From: Azospirillum lipoferum
GTDB taxonomy: Bacteria; Pseudomonadota; Alphaproteobacteria; Azospirillales; Azospirillaceae
NCBI RefSeq assembly: GCF_024170005.1
Contig: NZ_JALJXJ010000007.1
Span: 62,001-126,000 of the forward strand
Direction: 5' to 3'
DNA: 64,000 bases
Part shown: in pieces, positions 19,156 to 28,232 of the stretch
How the letters are laid out: each line of letters opens with the position of its first letter
Position numbering within the stretch: the first letter of the stretch is position 1
Translations under genes and position numbers: made by a program
The notes under the pieces: model-generated
Databases searched by the model: none
What the model saw: the letters and a program-made list of their open reading frames with translations, nothing else
Told to the model about the DNA's origin: nothing

Positions 19156-19758
19156 TCAGTCGCGCGCCGTGGGCCTAAGGACCTCCGCAATTAGGGGCGT
19201 CAGCAGGTCGACCAGCACCGCTGGGTCCGCCTTGGCAAGCGCATCGAGCCCCATCACCTGCCTCATAAGCTGAAAGCCGGCGACGAGCGACAGGAAGAGC
19301 GCCGCTCGCTCGCTGGGATGACCAACCCTCACCACACTGGTCGCCGCGGCTTGGTGCGCATGCTCGATGCGCTCCCGGGCAATGCGCGCTGCCGTCTCAC
19401 TGCCGGTCGAACGAAAAAGGATCTGGAAACCGTCGAGCGGTTCGGCATCGCGGGCAGTGATGCCGACCAAGGCTTCGGCGAAGACTCGCGCCATGTCGGG
19501 CGCCGCCATGTTTTCCGGTGTGAGGATAATGGGGTCACGCATGCTGTCGGTGACCACCTCCCCGAACAGACCTTCCTTCGAACCGAAATAGCGATTGACC
19601 ATCATGGCGGTGACGCCCGCCTCGGCAGCGATGGCACGCACTCCGACCCCGTCATAGCCGTGCGCCGCGAATGCGCGCCGCCCGGCCGAGAGGATCGCCG
19701 CCCGCGTGGCGGCAGCCTTGTCGGATCGTTTCAGGGGGGATGATGACATGGATTTCAT
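19156..19758 (-). CDS. TetR-family transcriptional regulator
   Basis: 200 aa, normal length for TetR repressors. Residues ~13-60 are the TetR_N helix-turn-helix domain (AATRAAILSAGRRAFAAHGY, then VRAIAAEAGVTAMMVNRYFGSKEGLF); the rest is an all-helical ligand-binding domain. ATG 19749 (MSSSPLK) is an alternative start. The gene is divergent from an SDR reductase. Two copies of TATAC-N4-GTAGAC lie between them, one touching this gene's start, so it probably represses both itself and the reductase until a small molecule binds. The effector is unknown. Confidence 0.88.
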   Translation of the reverse strand: MKSMSSSPLKRSDKAAATRAAILSAGRRAFAAHGYDGVGVRAIAAEAGVTAMMVNRYFGSKEGLFGEVVTDSMRDPIILTPENMAAPDMARVFAEALVGITARDAEPLDGFQILFRSTGSETAARIARERIEHAHQAAATSVVRVGHPSERAALFLSLVAGFQLMRQVMGLDALAKADPAVLVDLLTPLIAEVLRPTARD

Positions 19759-19773
19759 TATACGAGCGTAGAC
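19759..19773. promoter_or_regulatory. Putative TetR operator 1
   Basis: TATACGAGCGTAGAC, an imperfect dyad (TATAC-N4-GTAGA) adjacent to the tetR start codon. An almost identical copy starts 32 bp away, about three helical turns. Confidence 0.5.
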
Positions 19774-19790
19774 TGAGCCGATTTTCTTAG

Positions 19791-19805
19791 TATACAGTCG
19801 TAGAC
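19791..19805. promoter_or_regulatory. Putative TetR operator 2
   Basis: TATACAGTCGTAGAC, same TATAC-N4-GTAGAC layout and orientation as the copy at 19759. It lies ~45-60 nt upstream of the SDR gene, in promoter position. Confidence 0.5.
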
Positions 19806-19850
19806 CATGAGTGGCAACGCGAAGCCGCTCGCGCCCCCTTATACCCGGTG

Positions 19851-20885
19851 ATGCGAATGAACGACAGAATGGTCCTCGTGACCGGCGGAACGGGCTTCAT
19901 TGCCCAACATTGCATTTTGGCGTTGCTGAGGGCCGGCTATCGGGTGCGAACCTCGCTACGCACGCCGACCCGCAAGGACGAGGTTATTGCCCACCTCAGG
20001 GCCGGAGGGATCGAGCCCGAGGACCGCCTTTCGTTCGTGGTCGCGGATCTTGGCGAGGACCGGAATTGGGCCGAGGCTGTCGCCGGGTGCAGCTACGTGC
20101 TCCATGGCGCGTCTCCGACCCCATCCGGCGATCAGATCAGCGAGGAGGATTGGATCAGGCCTGCCGTCGAGGGCAACCTCAGGGTCCTGCGCGCCGCTCG
20201 TGACGCCGGAGTCGGTCGGGTCGTACTCACCTCCGCGTTCGGCGCGGTGGGTATGGGACACAGACCCAAGGGACGGCCATTCAACGAGACGGACTGGAGT
20301 GACCCGACGGCGGATATTCCACCTTACCAGAAGTCAAAGACCCTCTCCGAGCAGGCAGCCTGGGACTTCATCGCCACGGATGGGCGAGGGCTTGAACTCT
20401 CCGCCGTCAACCCGACTGCGGTCCTGGGCCCGGTGCTCGGGGCCGACTACTCGCACTCCGTCAGGTTGATCAAGAACCTCATGGATGGCTTGCCGGGATG
20501 CCCGAAGGTCAATTCCGGCTTCGTCGATGTGCGCGACGTTGCGGATCTGCACCTGCGGGCCATGACGGACCCGGCCGCGAACGGCGAGCGCTTCCTCGCC
20601 ATTTCAGGCGAGAGTCTCTGGTTCCGTGATGTCGCGGAGGTGCTGCGGCGAAGGCTGGGAGCGGCAGCGCGGAAGGTCACGACCCGGCAACTGCCCAACA
20701 GCGTCGTCCGCCTCGGCGCACGCTTCAACCCTGCGATGAAGGCGCTCGTCCCGTTTCTGGGCGTGAACATGAACGCCACGAGTGAGAAGGCCATGCGCCT
20801 GCTTGGTTGGTCGCCACGTTCGGCGGAAGACGCCATTGTCGCCTCGGCTGAGAGCCTGCTCCAGTTCGGCCTGCTTGCCGACTGA
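19851..20885 (+). CDS. Extended SDR / NAD-dependent epimerase-dehydratase (dihydroflavonol-reductase-like)
   Basis: 344 aa. Rossmann motif VLVTGGTGFIAQHC near the N-terminus, and the active-site YQKSKTLSEQAAWDF (YxxxK) with an upstream Ser. The layout matches dihydroflavonol-4-reductase/aldehyde-reductase-type extended SDRs, which reduce carbonyls with NADPH. The substrate is unknown. The start is uncertain: GTG 19848, ATG 19851 and ATG 19857 are all in frame and none has a clear ribosome site. It is divergent from the TetR gene and is its likely target; the pair resembles an inducible carbonyl-detoxification module. Confidence 0.82.
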   Translation: MRMNDRMVLVTGGTGFIAQHCILALLRAGYRVRTSLRTPTRKDEVIAHLRAGGIEPEDRLSFVVADLGEDRNWAEAVAGCSYVLHGASPTPSGDQISEEDWIRPAVEGNLRVLRAARDAGVGRVVLTSAFGAVGMGHRPKGRPFNETDWSDPTADIPPYQKSKTLSEQAAWDFIATDGRGLELSAVNPTAVLGPVLGADYSHSVRLIKNLMDGLPGCPKVNSGFVDVRDVADLHLRAMTDPAANGERFLAISGESLWFRDVAEVLRRRLGAAARKVTTRQLPNSVVRLGARFNPAMKALVPFLGVNMNATSEKAMRLLGWSPRSAEDAIVASAESLLQFGLLAD

Positions 20886-20986
20886 CGAGGTCAGGGGCCG
20901 ACTGGTTGGATTTGTTTGTGACAGTTGGGAGCGAGGCGGCGCCTTGGCGATGAGGTGCGTCTCCCCTGCCCCGCCGGCACGATCCT

Positions 20987-21030
20987 TTTCAGGATTTCAG
21001 CAGACCATCCAGGGCGTTTCAGGATTTCAG
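20987..21030. promoter_or_regulatory. Direct repeats TTTCAGGATTTCAG, possible activator binding site
   Basis: TTTCAGGATTTCAG occurs at 20987-21000 and 21017-21030, exactly 30 bp apart; each contains the hexamer TTTCAG twice. They lie about 140-180 bp upstream of the -24/-12 element at 21167, the distance typical for enhancer sites of sigma-54 activators. That a direct rather than inverted repeat is bound is unproven. Confidence 0.45.
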
Positions 21031-21166
21031 GAACTCCCCTGGATTCCAGCCGGCACGGCATCGCCCGCAGGCCGCGATTGTTGATGGCCGTTATTGTCAG
21101 CGATACCCGCCATTTCGCCATGATCGGCGTCCGCCGCACCCATGGACTGTCGGCTCATCCAACTTC

Positions 21167-21182
21167 CGGCACGGCGTTTGCT
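21167..21182 (+). promoter_or_regulatory. Sigma-54 (-24/-12) promoter for the aromatic alcohol/aldehyde operon
   Basis: CGGCACGGCGTTTGCT fits the RpoN consensus TGGCACG-N4-TTGCW at all defined positions but the first, with the required GG-N10-GC. It lies 66 nt upstream of the aldehyde dehydrogenase start. A sigma-54 activator gene lies at the far end of the same cluster. Confidence 0.7.
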
Positions 21183-21248
21183 CTCCTGCAGACGGCAACG
21201 GCTTTCGACCGCCGGCCGTCAGGACGGCCCGACCATCCGGAGGATCCC

Positions 21249-22712
21249 TTGGACAGCAGGACACATCCCCTTTTTCTCGATCACGCTCTCTGGTCCGGCC
21301 ATCTGTTCGACGGCCGCTGGCGTCCGGCGGCCACCAGCCGCACAATCGTCGAACCGGCGTCCGGCGAACCGCTCGCCCAGGTCGGCGATGCCACGCCCAG
21401 GGACGTGGAGACGGCCGCCGCCGCCGCGGTCGCGGCCCAGCGTGCCTGGGGCGCCGTACCCCCGCGGGAGCGGGCGGACATCTTCCGCCGCGCCGCGGCT
21501 CTGCTGGAAACGAACCTCGCTGAACTCGCCCGCTTCGTCGCACGGGAAACCGGCGGCATCCTGGCCAAGGGGGAACATGAACTGCGCGAGGCGGTCACCC
21601 TGTTCCATCTGGCGGCAGGAATCCCGTTGCAGGCGGCAGGCGAAGTCCTGCCCAGTGGTCCGGGACGCTTCAGTCTGGCCCGCCGCACCCCCCATGGGGT
21701 CGTCGCCGTCATCTCCCCCTTCAACTTCCCGCTGATCCTGTCGCTGCGCGCGGTGGCGCCGGCCCTGGCCACCGGAAACGCGGTGCTGCTGAAGCCCGAT
21801 CCGCACACGCCGGTCAGCGGCGGCCTGATCATCGCCCGCGCCCTGGAACTGGCGGGACTTCCCCCCGGCCTGCTGCATGTCCTGCCCGGCGGGGCCGATG
21901 TCGGCGAGGCCCTGGTCACCCATCCGGCGGTGGGGATGGTCTGCTTCACCGGCTCGACCGCGGTCGGCCGGCGCATCGGCGAACTGGCGGGTGGACGGCT
22001 GAAGAAGGTGTCGCTGGAACTCGGGGGCAAAAATTCGCTGATCGTCCTCGATGACGCCGACCTCGACCTCGCCGCCCGCAACATCGCCTGGGGTGCATAC
22101 CTGCATCAGGGCCAGATCTGCATGGCCAGCGGCCGCATCCTCGTTCATCGGGCGATCGCGACGGAGCTGATCGCCAAGGTCGCCGAAAAGGCGCGTCATC
22201 TGCCGGTCGGCGATCCTGCCCGCGAGCCGGCGGCGCTGGGGCCGTTGATCAACGAACGCCAGGCGGAGAAGGTTCACGCCATCGTCGAGGACAGCGTCCG
22301 GGCGGGCGCGGTGCTGGAGGCTGGCGGCCGGCATGACGGGCGCTTCTACTGGCCGACGGTGCTGTCGGGCGTGCGCCCCGGCATGCGCGCCTTCGCCGAG
22401 GAGATCTTCGGGCCGGTCGCCAGCTTCGTCACGGTTGCCAGCGACGACGAGGCGGTGGAACTGGCGAACCGGACCGAATACGGCCTGTCGGCGGCGGTGC
22501 TGTCCCCCAACCTCGCCCGCGCCTGGGCCCTCGCCGAACGGCTCGACGCCGGCATGGTTCACGTCAACGACCAGACCGTCAACGACGAGTGCGTCAACCC
22601 GTTCAGCGGGCGCGGCTGCTCGGGCAACGGCGGATCGCCGTCGGACTGGCGTGAATACACGCGATGGCAGTGGCTGACCGTCAAGCCGACGGCGCCCGCC
22701 TATCCGTTCTGA
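21249..22712 (+). CDS. xylC: Benzaldehyde dehydrogenase (NAD-dependent, XylC-like)
   Basis: Oxidises aromatic aldehydes to carboxylates. I place the start at TTG 21249 because GGAGGA lies 4 nt upstream and the resulting 487 aa equals the length of known benzaldehyde dehydrogenases; the open frame farther upstream contains the promoter. Motifs are SPFNFPLILSLR, FTGSTAVGRRIGELAG (NAD binding), LELGGKNSLIVL (catalytic Glu) and GQICMASGR (catalytic Cys), the last close to the vanillin/benzaldehyde dehydrogenase signature. First gene of a seven-gene plus-strand run to 31672, behind a sigma-54 promoter. The next gene supplies its probable substrate by oxidising aryl alcohols. The ring substituents of the natural substrate are unknown. 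Confidence 0.85.
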   Translation: MDSRTHPLFLDHALWSGHLFDGRWRPAATSRTIVEPASGEPLAQVGDATPRDVETAAAAAVAAQRAWGAVPPRERADIFRRAAALLETNLAELARFVARETGGILAKGEHELREAVTLFHLAAGIPLQAAGEVLPSGPGRFSLARRTPHGVVAVISPFNFPLILSLRAVAPALATGNAVLLKPDPHTPVSGGLIIARALELAGLPPGLLHVLPGGADVGEALVTHPAVGMVCFTGSTAVGRRIGELAGGRLKKVSLELGGKNSLIVLDDADLDLAARNIAWGAYLHQGQICMASGRILVHRAIATELIAKVAEKARHLPVGDPAREPAALGPLINERQAEKVHAIVEDSVRAGAVLEAGGRHDGRFYWPTVLSGVRPGMRAFAEEIFGPVASFVTVASDDEAVELANRTEYGLSAAVLSPNLARAWALAERLDAGMVHVNDQTVNDECVNPFSGRGCSGNGGSPSDWREYTRWQWLTVKPTAPAYPF

Positions 22713-22767
22713 CCCGTCCGCTCCGGCTGCCCGGTCGCTTCACGACCCCTTTCCTGGAAAATCCGAG

Positions 22768-23865
22768 ATGAAGATCAAAGCGGCGGTCGCGCGCGCTAAC
22801 GGCGCCCCCTTGTCGATTGAAAACCTTGATCTGGAGGACCCGCGCGACGACGAAATCCTGGTGCGCGTGGTCGCCACCGGGATCTGCCACACCGACCTCG
22901 TGGTGCGGGACGGCCATCTGCCGACGCCGCAGCCGGTGGTGCTGGGCCATGAGGGCGCCGGCATCGTCGAGCGGGTCGGCGCCCATGTGACGAAGGTGCG
23001 CCCCGGCGATCCGGTGGTGATGACCTACAATTCCTGCGGCACCTGCCCGAGCTGCCGGGAGCATCACGCCAGCAGCTGCCATGAATTCTTCCCCCGCAAC
23101 TTCTTCGGCACCCGGCCCGACGGCACCAGCGCGCTGTCCAGGGAGGGGGAGCGCGTCCACGGCAATTTCTTCGGCCAGTCCTCCTTCGCCAGCCATGCGC
23201 TCTGCCATGCCCGCAACGTCGTCAAGGTGCCGGGCGACGTGCCGCTGGAGCTGCTGGGGCCGCTGGCCTGCGGCGTCCAGACCGGTGCCGGCGCCATCCT
23301 CAACGCGCTGAAGGTCGAAGCCGGACGGGCGGTCGCCATCTTCGGGACCGGCTCCGTCGGGCTGTCGGCGGTGATGGCGGCGCAGCTCGCCGGGGCGGCG
23401 ACCATCATCGCCGTGGACATCCGGGAGTCGCGGCTGGAGGCCGCCCTCTCCTTCGGCGCCACCCACACCATCAACCCGGCCTCCACCGACGCCGCGATGG
23501 AGATTCTGGCGCTCACCGGCGGCGTCCATTACGCGCTGGACACCACCGGCAATGCCGGCGTGATCCGCAAGGCGGTGGAATCGCTGGCGCCGCGCGGCCT
23601 GTGCGGCCTGCTCGGCGCCTCGCCGCTGGGCAGCGAGATCACGCTGGACGAGGTCCATTTCATGAGCGGCGGCCGGCGGCTGATGGGCATCGTCGAGGGC
23701 GACACCAACCCCAACGTCTTCATCCCGATGCTGATCGGGCTGTACCGGCAGGGCCGCTTTCCCTTCGACCGCATGGTCCGCTTCTACCCCTTCGACGCGA
23801 TCAACCAGGCCATCGACGACATGGAGCATGGCCGGACCATCAAGCCGGTGATCCGGCTGCCCTGA
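22768..23865 (+). CDS. xylB: Zn-dependent aryl-alcohol (benzyl alcohol) dehydrogenase
   Basis: 365-aa medium-chain dehydrogenase that should oxidise benzyl-type alcohols to aldehydes with NAD+. Catalytic Zn ligands are in GICHTD, GHEGAG and LACGVQTG; the structural Zn site is CGTCPSCREHHASSC; the Rossmann motif is GTGSVGLSAVMAA. The CGVQTGAGAILN region is typical of XylB/aryl-alcohol dehydrogenases. It follows the aldehyde dehydrogenase by 55 nt, the same pairing as in toluene/xylene and related pathways, so the two probably act in sequence. Confidence 0.87.
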   Translation: MKIKAAVARANGAPLSIENLDLEDPRDDEILVRVVATGICHTDLVVRDGHLPTPQPVVLGHEGAGIVERVGAHVTKVRPGDPVVMTYNSCGTCPSCREHHASSCHEFFPRNFFGTRPDGTSALSREGERVHGNFFGQSSFASHALCHARNVVKVPGDVPLELLGPLACGVQTGAGAILNALKVEAGRAVAIFGTGSVGLSAVMAAQLAGAATIIAVDIRESRLEAALSFGATHTINPASTDAAMEILALTGGVHYALDTTGNAGVIRKAVESLAPRGLCGLLGASPLGSEITLDEVHFMSGGRRLMGIVEGDTNPNVFIPMLIGLYRQGRFPFDRMVRFYPFDAINQAIDDMEHGRTIKPVIRLP

Positions 23866-23945
23866 TGTGACTGCACATGACGCGACCGCAACCGATCAGG
23901 TGACACCATCGATCATTTGGCGACCATTTGGGGAGTGCAGAGAGA

Positions 23946-25613
23946 ATGACGCCTTCAACGAAAACAATATTGCTGGGGAGTGTTGCGCTGTCCCTTCTTG
24001 CCTCCGCCCCGGTCCGGGCGGCGAGCTGGGAGGTGGGAGACGACGGCTTCAAGATCACCTTCGACAACACCTTGAAATATTCCAATGCCTTCCGGCTGCA
24101 GGATCCGAAAGGCAGCCAGCTCACCGACGTGAACCTCGACGACGGCAACCGCAATTTCAAGCGGGGGGTGATCTCCAACCGCGCCGACCTTCTGTCGGAA
24201 TTCACCGCCGGCACCAAGGATTACGGCGTCCGGCTCAGCGGTGCGGCCTGGTACGACACCGTCTACAACCATGGAACCGACAACGACACCGGTTTCGGCA
24301 ATTCGGTCAGCGTGCCGGCGGACAGCTTCACCCGCGCCACCCGCCGCATCCACGGCCGCAACACCGAATTGCAGGACGCCTTCGTCTACAACAACTTCAC
24401 GGTCGACGACAAGCGCGCCTCGCTGCGGCTCGGCCGCCATTCCCTGGTGTTCGGCGAGAGCCTGTTCTTCGGCCAGAACGGCGTCGCGGCTGCACAGCAG
24501 CCCATCGATCTCGCCAAGCTGCTGAGCGTCCCCGGCACCCAGTTCAAGGAGCTGCTGATGCCGGTCTGGCAGGCGTCGGGCAGTCTCCAGCTGTCGGAAA
24601 ATCTGTCCGTCGGCGGCTATTACCAGTTCCAATGGCGCCCTACCCGCCTGCCCGCCGCCGGCAGCTATTTCAGCACCTTCGATTTCGTCGGCGACGGCGC
24701 CGAACGGCTGATCGCCGGTGCTCCGCTGGTCAACGGCGGCGGGCCCGCCTCCTTCTGGCGCGGCCAGGACATGAAGGCGCGCGACAGCGGCCAGTTCGGC
24801 CTCCAGGCCCGCTACACGCCGGAGGACAGCGATGTCGAGCTGGGCTTCTACTTCGCCAAATATCACGACAAGACCCCGCAGATTTACCTGATTCCCAACG
24901 CCAACCCGTCGGCGGCCGACGTCGCGGCGGGCCGGATCGGCCGGCTGCGTCTGGTCTATCCGGAAGACATCAAGACGGTCGGCGTCAGCGCCAGCACCGT
25001 CATCGGCCGCACCAACGTCGCGGGCGAAATCTCCTACCGCTGGAACGCGCCGCTGGAAAGCGACCCGCAGGTCACCACCGACGCCGCGAACAACAGCGGC
25101 AACCCGGCCTACGCCGTCGGCCGCACGCTGCATGTCCAGACCTCGGCCATCCACGCCTTCACGCCCACCCCGCTGTGGGATGGTGCATCGCTGGTCGGCG
25201 AGGTCGCCTGGAACGACCGCCTCGCCATCGACAAGAACCCGTCCGCCCTCGACCCCCGCACCACGCGCAGCGCCCTGGCCCTGCGCAGCATCTTCACCCT
25301 GACCTATTTCCAGATCGCCAACGGGCTGGACGTCAACATCCCGCTGGGCGTCGGCTGGACCCCCTATGGCCGCTCCTCGGCGGTTCCCGGTTTCGCCGGC
25401 CGGGTGTCGCGCGGCGGCGACATCAGCATCGGCGCCGATTTCACCTACCAGACCGCCTGGCAGTTCGGCACCAGCCTGACCCATTACTTCGGCGGCGGTG
25501 GAGTCGGCCTGACCCCGGTGGTCGCCGGACGCACCCCGCTGCAGGAACTGTCCTTCACCCAGACGTCCAAGGACCGCGATTTCATCGGCTTCTACGCCAA
25601 GCGGTCCTTCTGA
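23946..25613 (+). CDS. DUF1302 outer-membrane beta-barrel protein
   Basis: 555 aa with an N-terminal signal peptide (MTPSTKTILLGSVALSLLASAPVRA, cleaved before ASWEV). The mature protein is a string of amphipathic strands and ends with an aromatic residue (YAKRSF), as outer-membrane barrels do. The composition and the ASWEVGDDGFKITFDNTLKYSNAFR start match the DUF1302 family, which regularly occurs next to DUF1329, as here. I start at ATG 23946 rather than the in-frame 23928 start because it gives a clean signal peptide. It may pass a hydrophobic aromatic or lipid-like compound through the outer membrane; no member's substrate is certain to me. Confidence 0.85.
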   Translation: MTPSTKTILLGSVALSLLASAPVRAASWEVGDDGFKITFDNTLKYSNAFRLQDPKGSQLTDVNLDDGNRNFKRGVISNRADLLSEFTAGTKDYGVRLSGAAWYDTVYNHGTDNDTGFGNSVSVPADSFTRATRRIHGRNTELQDAFVYNNFTVDDKRASLRLGRHSLVFGESLFFGQNGVAAAQQPIDLAKLLSVPGTQFKELLMPVWQASGSLQLSENLSVGGYYQFQWRPTRLPAAGSYFSTFDFVGDGAERLIAGAPLVNGGGPASFWRGQDMKARDSGQFGLQARYTPEDSDVELGFYFAKYHDKTPQIYLIPNANPSAADVAAGRIGRLRLVYPEDIKTVGVSASTVIGRTNVAGEISYRWNAPLESDPQVTTDAANNSGNPAYAVGRTLHVQTSAIHAFTPTPLWDGASLVGEVAWNDRLAIDKNPSALDPRTTRSALALRSIFTLTYFQIANGLDVNIPLGVGWTPYGRSSAVPGFAGRVSRGGDISIGADFTYQTAWQFGTSLTHYFGGGGVGLTPVVAGRTPLQELSFTQTSKDRDFIGFYAKRSF

Positions 25614-25657
25614 ACCCCGCGCATCGATCGCGATCAGCGCACGAGGAGTCTTCGAAC

Positions 25658-27016
25658 ATGAAACGCATGACCACCGTCCTGGTGGCCGGCTCGCTGCTGG
25701 CCGCCGGCATGGGAACCGCCGTCGCCGCGTCGTCGGCCCAGGACGCCGCCAAGCTCGGCGCCAGCCTGACCCCGATGGGGGCCGAAATGGCCGGAAACAA
25801 GGATGGCAGCATTCCGGCCTGGACCGGCGGCATGACCAAGCCGCTGCCCGGCTACACACCGGGCAGCGAACGGGCCGACCCTTTCGCTTCGGAAAAGCCG
25901 CTTTACTCCATCACCGGACAGAGCGTCGGCAAATATGCCGGCAAGCTGGCCGACGGCGTGCAGGCCCTGCTGGCGAAGTATCCCGACATGCGGCTCGACG
26001 TCTACCCGACCCATCGGACGGCGGCGGCGCCGCAATGGGTCTATGACAACACCCGGAAGAACGCGACGCGCGCCAAGCTGGCCGACAATGGCTATGCCGT
26101 CGAAGGCGCCTATGGCGGGATCCCCTTCCCCATTCCCGCCGACGGCTATGAGGCGATCTGGAACCACCGGCTGGGCTGGAACGGCGAGAGCGTCGAATTC
26201 TCTCTCGGCACCTGGATCGTCACGCCGGACGGCGCGCGGGTCCAGCCGTCGGCCGGGCAGGAATACATCCAGTACCCCTACTACTACAAGGACGGCAGCC
26301 TGGAGAAATATGAGGGGACCAACCAGCTCGGCCGCTTCATCAACGAGCGCCCGGCCTCGCGCCGGGGCGAGGCCATCCTCGTCCACGAACCCTCGACCGC
26401 CGGGAAGGCACGCGCGATCTGGCAGTATCTCGTCGGCCAGCGCCGCGTCCGCCGCGCGCCCTCCGTCGCCTATGACACCCCCGATTTCGTGACGTCGGGC
26501 GTCGGCTTCTTCGACGAGGCCTTCATGATGTTCGGGCCGGTGGACGGATACGCCTTCACCCTGGCCGGCAAGAAGGAGATGTACATCCCCTACAACAACA
26601 ACCGCGCCGCCTCCGCCCCGATCGAGACGCTGATGGGGCCGAAATTCCTCAACCCCGATCTGGTCCGCTGGGAGCTGCACCGGGTCTGGGTGGTGGATGC
26701 CGTGCTGAAGGACGGCCGGCGCCATGTGGTGCCGAAGCGCCGCTATTACCTGGACGAGGACAGCTGGCAGATCGTCATGTTCGACGGCTGGGACGCCCAG
26801 GGCAAGCTGTGGCGCAACAACTACTCGCTGACCCTGCTGGCGCCGGACATTCCGGCGGTGGTGACCAACGTCTTCTGGGGCGGCTACGACCTGCGCACCG
26901 GTTCCTACTACCTGAACGCCGCCTCCAACGGGTTGAGCAAGCAATATACCGCGGTGCCCCGGCGCCCGGAAACCGACTGGAGCCCCGACGCGCTGGCCAA
27001 CAGCAGCGTCCAGTGA
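25658..27016 (+). CDS. DUF1329 periplasmic protein (LolA/LolB-like family)
   Basis: 452 aa; signal peptide MKRMTTVLVAGSLLAAGMGTAVA, then the family hallmark LGASLTPMGAEMAGNKDGSIPAWTGG. AGGAG precedes ATG 25658. DUF1329 proteins are periplasmic, related to outer-membrane lipoprotein-sorting folds that carry lipids in a half-barrel cavity; that relationship is family knowledge, not proven here. It follows the DUF1302 barrel by 44 nt and precedes a propeller and an RND transporter, the usual four-gene arrangement. It probably ferries a hydrophobic compound between inner-membrane pump and outer-membrane barrel. Confidence 0.87.
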   Translation: MKRMTTVLVAGSLLAAGMGTAVAASSAQDAAKLGASLTPMGAEMAGNKDGSIPAWTGGMTKPLPGYTPGSERADPFASEKPLYSITGQSVGKYAGKLADGVQALLAKYPDMRLDVYPTHRTAAAPQWVYDNTRKNATRAKLADNGYAVEGAYGGIPFPIPADGYEAIWNHRLGWNGESVEFSLGTWIVTPDGARVQPSAGQEYIQYPYYYKDGSLEKYEGTNQLGRFINERPASRRGEAILVHEPSTAGKARAIWQYLVGQRRVRRAPSVAYDTPDFVTSGVGFFDEAFMMFGPVDGYAFTLAGKKEMYIPYNNNRAASAPIETLMGPKFLNPDLVRWELHRVWVVDAVLKDGRRHVVPKRRYYLDEDSWQIVMFDGWDAQGKLWRNNYSLTLLAPDIPAVVTNVFWGGYDLRTGSYYLNAASNGLSKQYTAVPRRPETDWSPDALANSSVQ

Positions 27017-27109
27017 GCGGCCGGCCGGGCCGCCCGATCCGGTCCGGCCCCCGTCTTCGATCCTCCCTTCTCATCGATCCCCAATGCTCACTTCCCAACG
27101 GAGGGCTCC

Positions 27110-28213
27110 ATGAACGCCCCGCATCGATGGGTCCTTCTGGCCGCCGCCCTGGCGCTGTCCACACCCGCCACGGCCGCCACTCCGGCCATGACCCCCGGCG
27201 CCGTTACCGGCACCACACCGGCACGCGCCGACTTCCCGGTGCTGTCCCGCCCCGCAACCCCCTCCGCGCATGCGCCGGAGGCGGCGATGCTCGCCGTCGC
27301 CACGGTCGGGAACCGTCTGGTCGCGGCGGGGGAGCGCGGCATCGTGCTGTTGTCCGACGACGGCGGCGCCTCGTGGCGGCAGGCCAGGGTTCCGGTCAGC
27401 GTCAGCCTCACCGCCTTGCAGTTCGTGGACGGACGCACCGGCTGGGCGGTCGGCCATCTCGGCGTGGTGCTGCGCACCGACGACGGCGGTGAAAGCTGGC
27501 GCCTGCAACTCGACGGCATCGCGGCGGCGGAACGGGCGGCTGCCGATCCGGCCGGTGCCTCCTCCGCGAAGTCCGGACAATCCCTGGTGAAGGACGGGCC
27601 GGACAAGCCCTTCCTCGACCTCCAGTTCTGGAACGACCGCGAGGGACTGGTCGTCGGCGCCTATGGTCTGGCCTTCCGCACCGAGGACGGCGGTGCAAGC
27701 TGGACCTCCGTCATGGTGGCGCTCCCCAACCCCGACGGCCTGCATCTCTATGGCCTGCGGGCGGGCAAAGGGTCCAACGCCGATGACCTCTACATCGTCG
27801 GCGAACAGGGTCTGATGCTGCGCTCCACCGACCGCGGCCGCAGCTTCACGCCGCTGGACTCGCCCTATCCGGGGAGCTGGTTCGGCCTGACGGTGTTCGA
27901 CGACGGCGCCCTGCTCGCCTATGGCCTGAAGGGCAACGCCTACCGCTCCGCCGACCGCGGCGACCACTGGGACAAGGTGGATATGCCGACCGATACCGGC
28001 GTCAGCGCAGTGACCGCGGTCGGCGGGCAGGCGCTGGCCGTCGATCAGGCGGGGGCGGTTCTGGAAAGCCGCGATGCCGGACGCCGCTTCGCGCTGGTTC
28101 AGCGCACCGGACTGCCGCTGACGGGTGCCGCCTTCGCCGGGTCCGCTTTTGATGGATCGCTCGCCGTCCTGTCCAGCCTGCGCGGAATGGCCCCGCTGGC
28201 CCCTGCCCCATAA
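27110..28213 (+). CDS. Periplasmic YCF48/BNR-repeat beta-propeller protein
   Basis: 367 aa; signal peptide (MNAPHRWVLLAAALALSTPATAA), then repeating Asp-box-type units such as SDDGGASWRQA, RTDDGGESWRLQ, RTEDGGASWTSV, STDRGRSFTPL and SADRGDHWDKV, with aromatic/Trp-containing turns. This is the seven-bladed YCF48-like (photosystem II assembly/Hcf136-like) fold, which in non-photosynthetic bacteria often travels with RND transporters. GGAGGG precedes ATG 27110. It is probably an accessory or assembly factor for the RND protein encoded 19 nt downstream. Confidence 0.85.
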   Translation: MNAPHRWVLLAAALALSTPATAATPAMTPGAVTGTTPARADFPVLSRPATPSAHAPEAAMLAVATVGNRLVAAGERGIVLLSDDGGASWRQARVPVSVSLTALQFVDGRTGWAVGHLGVVLRTDDGGESWRLQLDGIAAAERAAADPAGASSAKSGQSLVKDGPDKPFLDLQFWNDREGLVVGAYGLAFRTEDGGASWTSVMVALPNPDGLHLYGLRAGKGSNADDLYIVGEQGLMLRSTDRGRSFTPLDSPYPGSWFGLTVFDDGALLAYGLKGNAYRSADRGDHWDKVDMPTDTGVSAVTAVGGQALAVDQAGAVLESRDAGRRFALVQRTGLPLTGAAFAGSAFDGSLAVLSSLRGMAPLAPAP

Positions 28214-28232
28214 GACATAAAGGCTTACCGAC

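Noticed and set aside
20925..21248. N-terminal extension of the aldehyde dehydrogenase from ATG 20925
   Set aside because: The stretch contains the -24/-12 promoter and repeats; TTG 21249 has a strong ribosome site and gives the family length of 487 aa.
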